This document shows positions 63,165-64,000 of a stretch of DNA of 64,000 nt, piece by piece. The notes beneath the pieces are model-generated. The model made no database searches. It was not told where the DNA came from and saw nothing but the letters and a program-made list of their open reading frames with translations. Both the position numbers and the translations under genes were made by a program. Every line of letters begins with the position of its first letter. The stretch's first letter is position 1. Source of the DNA: Gossypium raimondii (taxonomy: Eukaryota; Streptophyta; Magnoliopsida; Malvales; Malvaceae); NCBI RefSeq assembly GCF_025698545.1, contig NC_068577.1:23329250-23393249 (forward strand), written 5' to 3'.

Positions 63165-64000
63165 TGTAACAGCTTATTTTTAGTGAAATTAGAACAGTAG
63201 TTTCGGGACCACAAATCTGATGTGAAAATATTTATTTTATTATTATTTTAGAGTCTACAAAATATTAGCAAAGTCATAAAAATTTTGTTAAGAAATTTTA
63301 TCGTTTGCATGCTTAATTTGGTAAAAAGGACTAAATTTAAAAAGGTGAAGAATTTGAGTTCTACAAGATAAAGGTACTAAAGGGTTATGATATTAATTAG
63401 TTAAGGGATTTAAGTGGTAATTAGTCCATTTTGATTGTGGGTGGACAATTATGTGCATATTATTAAGTGATTTTAATGTTTAGTAAGATAGTTATAATTC
63501 TAAATTAATAAATAAATGAAAGTAAAATAGTTCAAACAAAGTCATCATCTTTGTTTTGTCCATCCACCACTGAATTTTGCAAAACTATTAAACGATTAGG
63601 GTTTTTCCATTAATATATTCTTACGGTTTTTATGTTTGATGGAAGAAAATGAATCTTTGTTGTTAGATAAACAACTTTTGTAAAGTGAATTTTGTTGAAA
63701 ATGTCAAATAGGGATTTATTTGTAAAATGTGAAAAATGCATGGTGAAAATTGTGAAATTGTGAATTGTATGAGTTGATATGGACCTATATGAAATTCAGC
63801 TAACTTGGGTAGGGATGAAATTGCATGAATTTCAAGTTACGAGCTTAATGACTAAATTGTAGTGAAATCAAAACAATAGGGGAAAAATTGTTATTTTGTA
63901 AAAATATGAATTTGGATTGAATTGATTAGAATGGTTATTCAATAGATTAGTCGACTTTAGACCGGGCTAAAGAAAAAGATTCAGATTAGTCGACTCTGTT
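63165..64000 (+). mobile_element. Gypsy LTR, plus orientation, right end outside the window
   Basis: Begins TGTAACAGCTTATTTTTAGTGA, continues GGAAC..GTAGTTTCGGGACCACAAAT, and is similar to the minus-strand start of the LTR at 1-2582/10433-10446. A CATCATCTTTGTTTTGTCCATCCACC stretch is present (63542-63567). It ends the Athila-like element at 63164. It extends to the window end with no coding. Confidence 0.65.

Noticed and set aside
62950..63183. 77-codon plus-strand frame
   Set aside because: It is antisense to the N-terminal part of the Athila-like 3' ORF and overlaps the start of the next LTR.
1..64000. tRNA, rRNA or miRNA genes
   Set aside because: No cloverleaf-type A/B boxes, rRNA motifs or long stem precursors outside transposon terminal repeats were recognised by eye; a tRNAscan or small-RNA mapping would be needed to exclude them.

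Overview
The window looks like a piece of a plant nuclear chromosome. It is AT-rich, has no bacterial-style operons, and holds a cluster of small intronless auxin-response SAUR genes set in nested LTR retrotransposons and DNA transposons. The LTR sequences and the CACTA ends that carry 'TAGCGGCG...CGCCGCTA' arrays resemble what I know from cotton (Gossypium, Malvaceae). The genus is inference from familiarity, not from a search.

Layout. (1) 1-11185 is transposon DNA. A gypsy-type LTR in minus orientation (1-2582, with its last 14 bases at 10433-10446) carries a 679-bp PIF/Harbinger MITE (1235-1913, TSD TAA) and a 7.85-kb non-autonomous CACTA element (2583-10432, TSD AAT). The LTR sits in a decayed copia RNase H region plus 3' LTR (10447-11185). 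The CACTA element carries intron-containing fragments of host genes: a UDP-glucose pyrophosphorylase-like piece, two 72-bp LRR-receptor-kinase exons, and other exon-like pieces I could not name. (2) 11186-37711 is the SAUR locus. Four SAUR reading frames look intact (12461-12748, 17481-17771, 19317-19556, 20881-21177). Four are broken (16226-16438, 27820-28087, 34581-34877, 35310-35600). One promoter lies next to no gene (13800-14090). The genes lie in inverted and direct segmental duplications. A solo LTR (20168-20741, TSD ATTAG) and two nearly complete copia elements (22586-27591, TSD AATAT; 29221-34202, TSD CTGAG) interrupt the locus. (3) 37712-64000 is again nested retrotransposons: a truncated Athila-like piece, a gypsy LTR (40041-42017), a decayed minus-strand gypsy element split at its protease by a complete 10,038-bp Tat/Ogre-like element that lacks most of pol (43283-53320, TSD TCCAC), a further LTR-like stretch, a degenerate copia 5' half cut by an Athila-like element, and a final gypsy LTR of the same type as the one at position 1.

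Functionally, the only genes likely to serve the host are the SAURs: short auxin-inducible proteins which in other plants bind PP2C-D phosphatases and promote cell expansion. A TGTCTC auxin-response element and a TATAAATA box are conserved upstream of three paralogues. Everything else is mobile DNA or what it carries. The perfect target-site duplications allow several insertions to be ordered in time.
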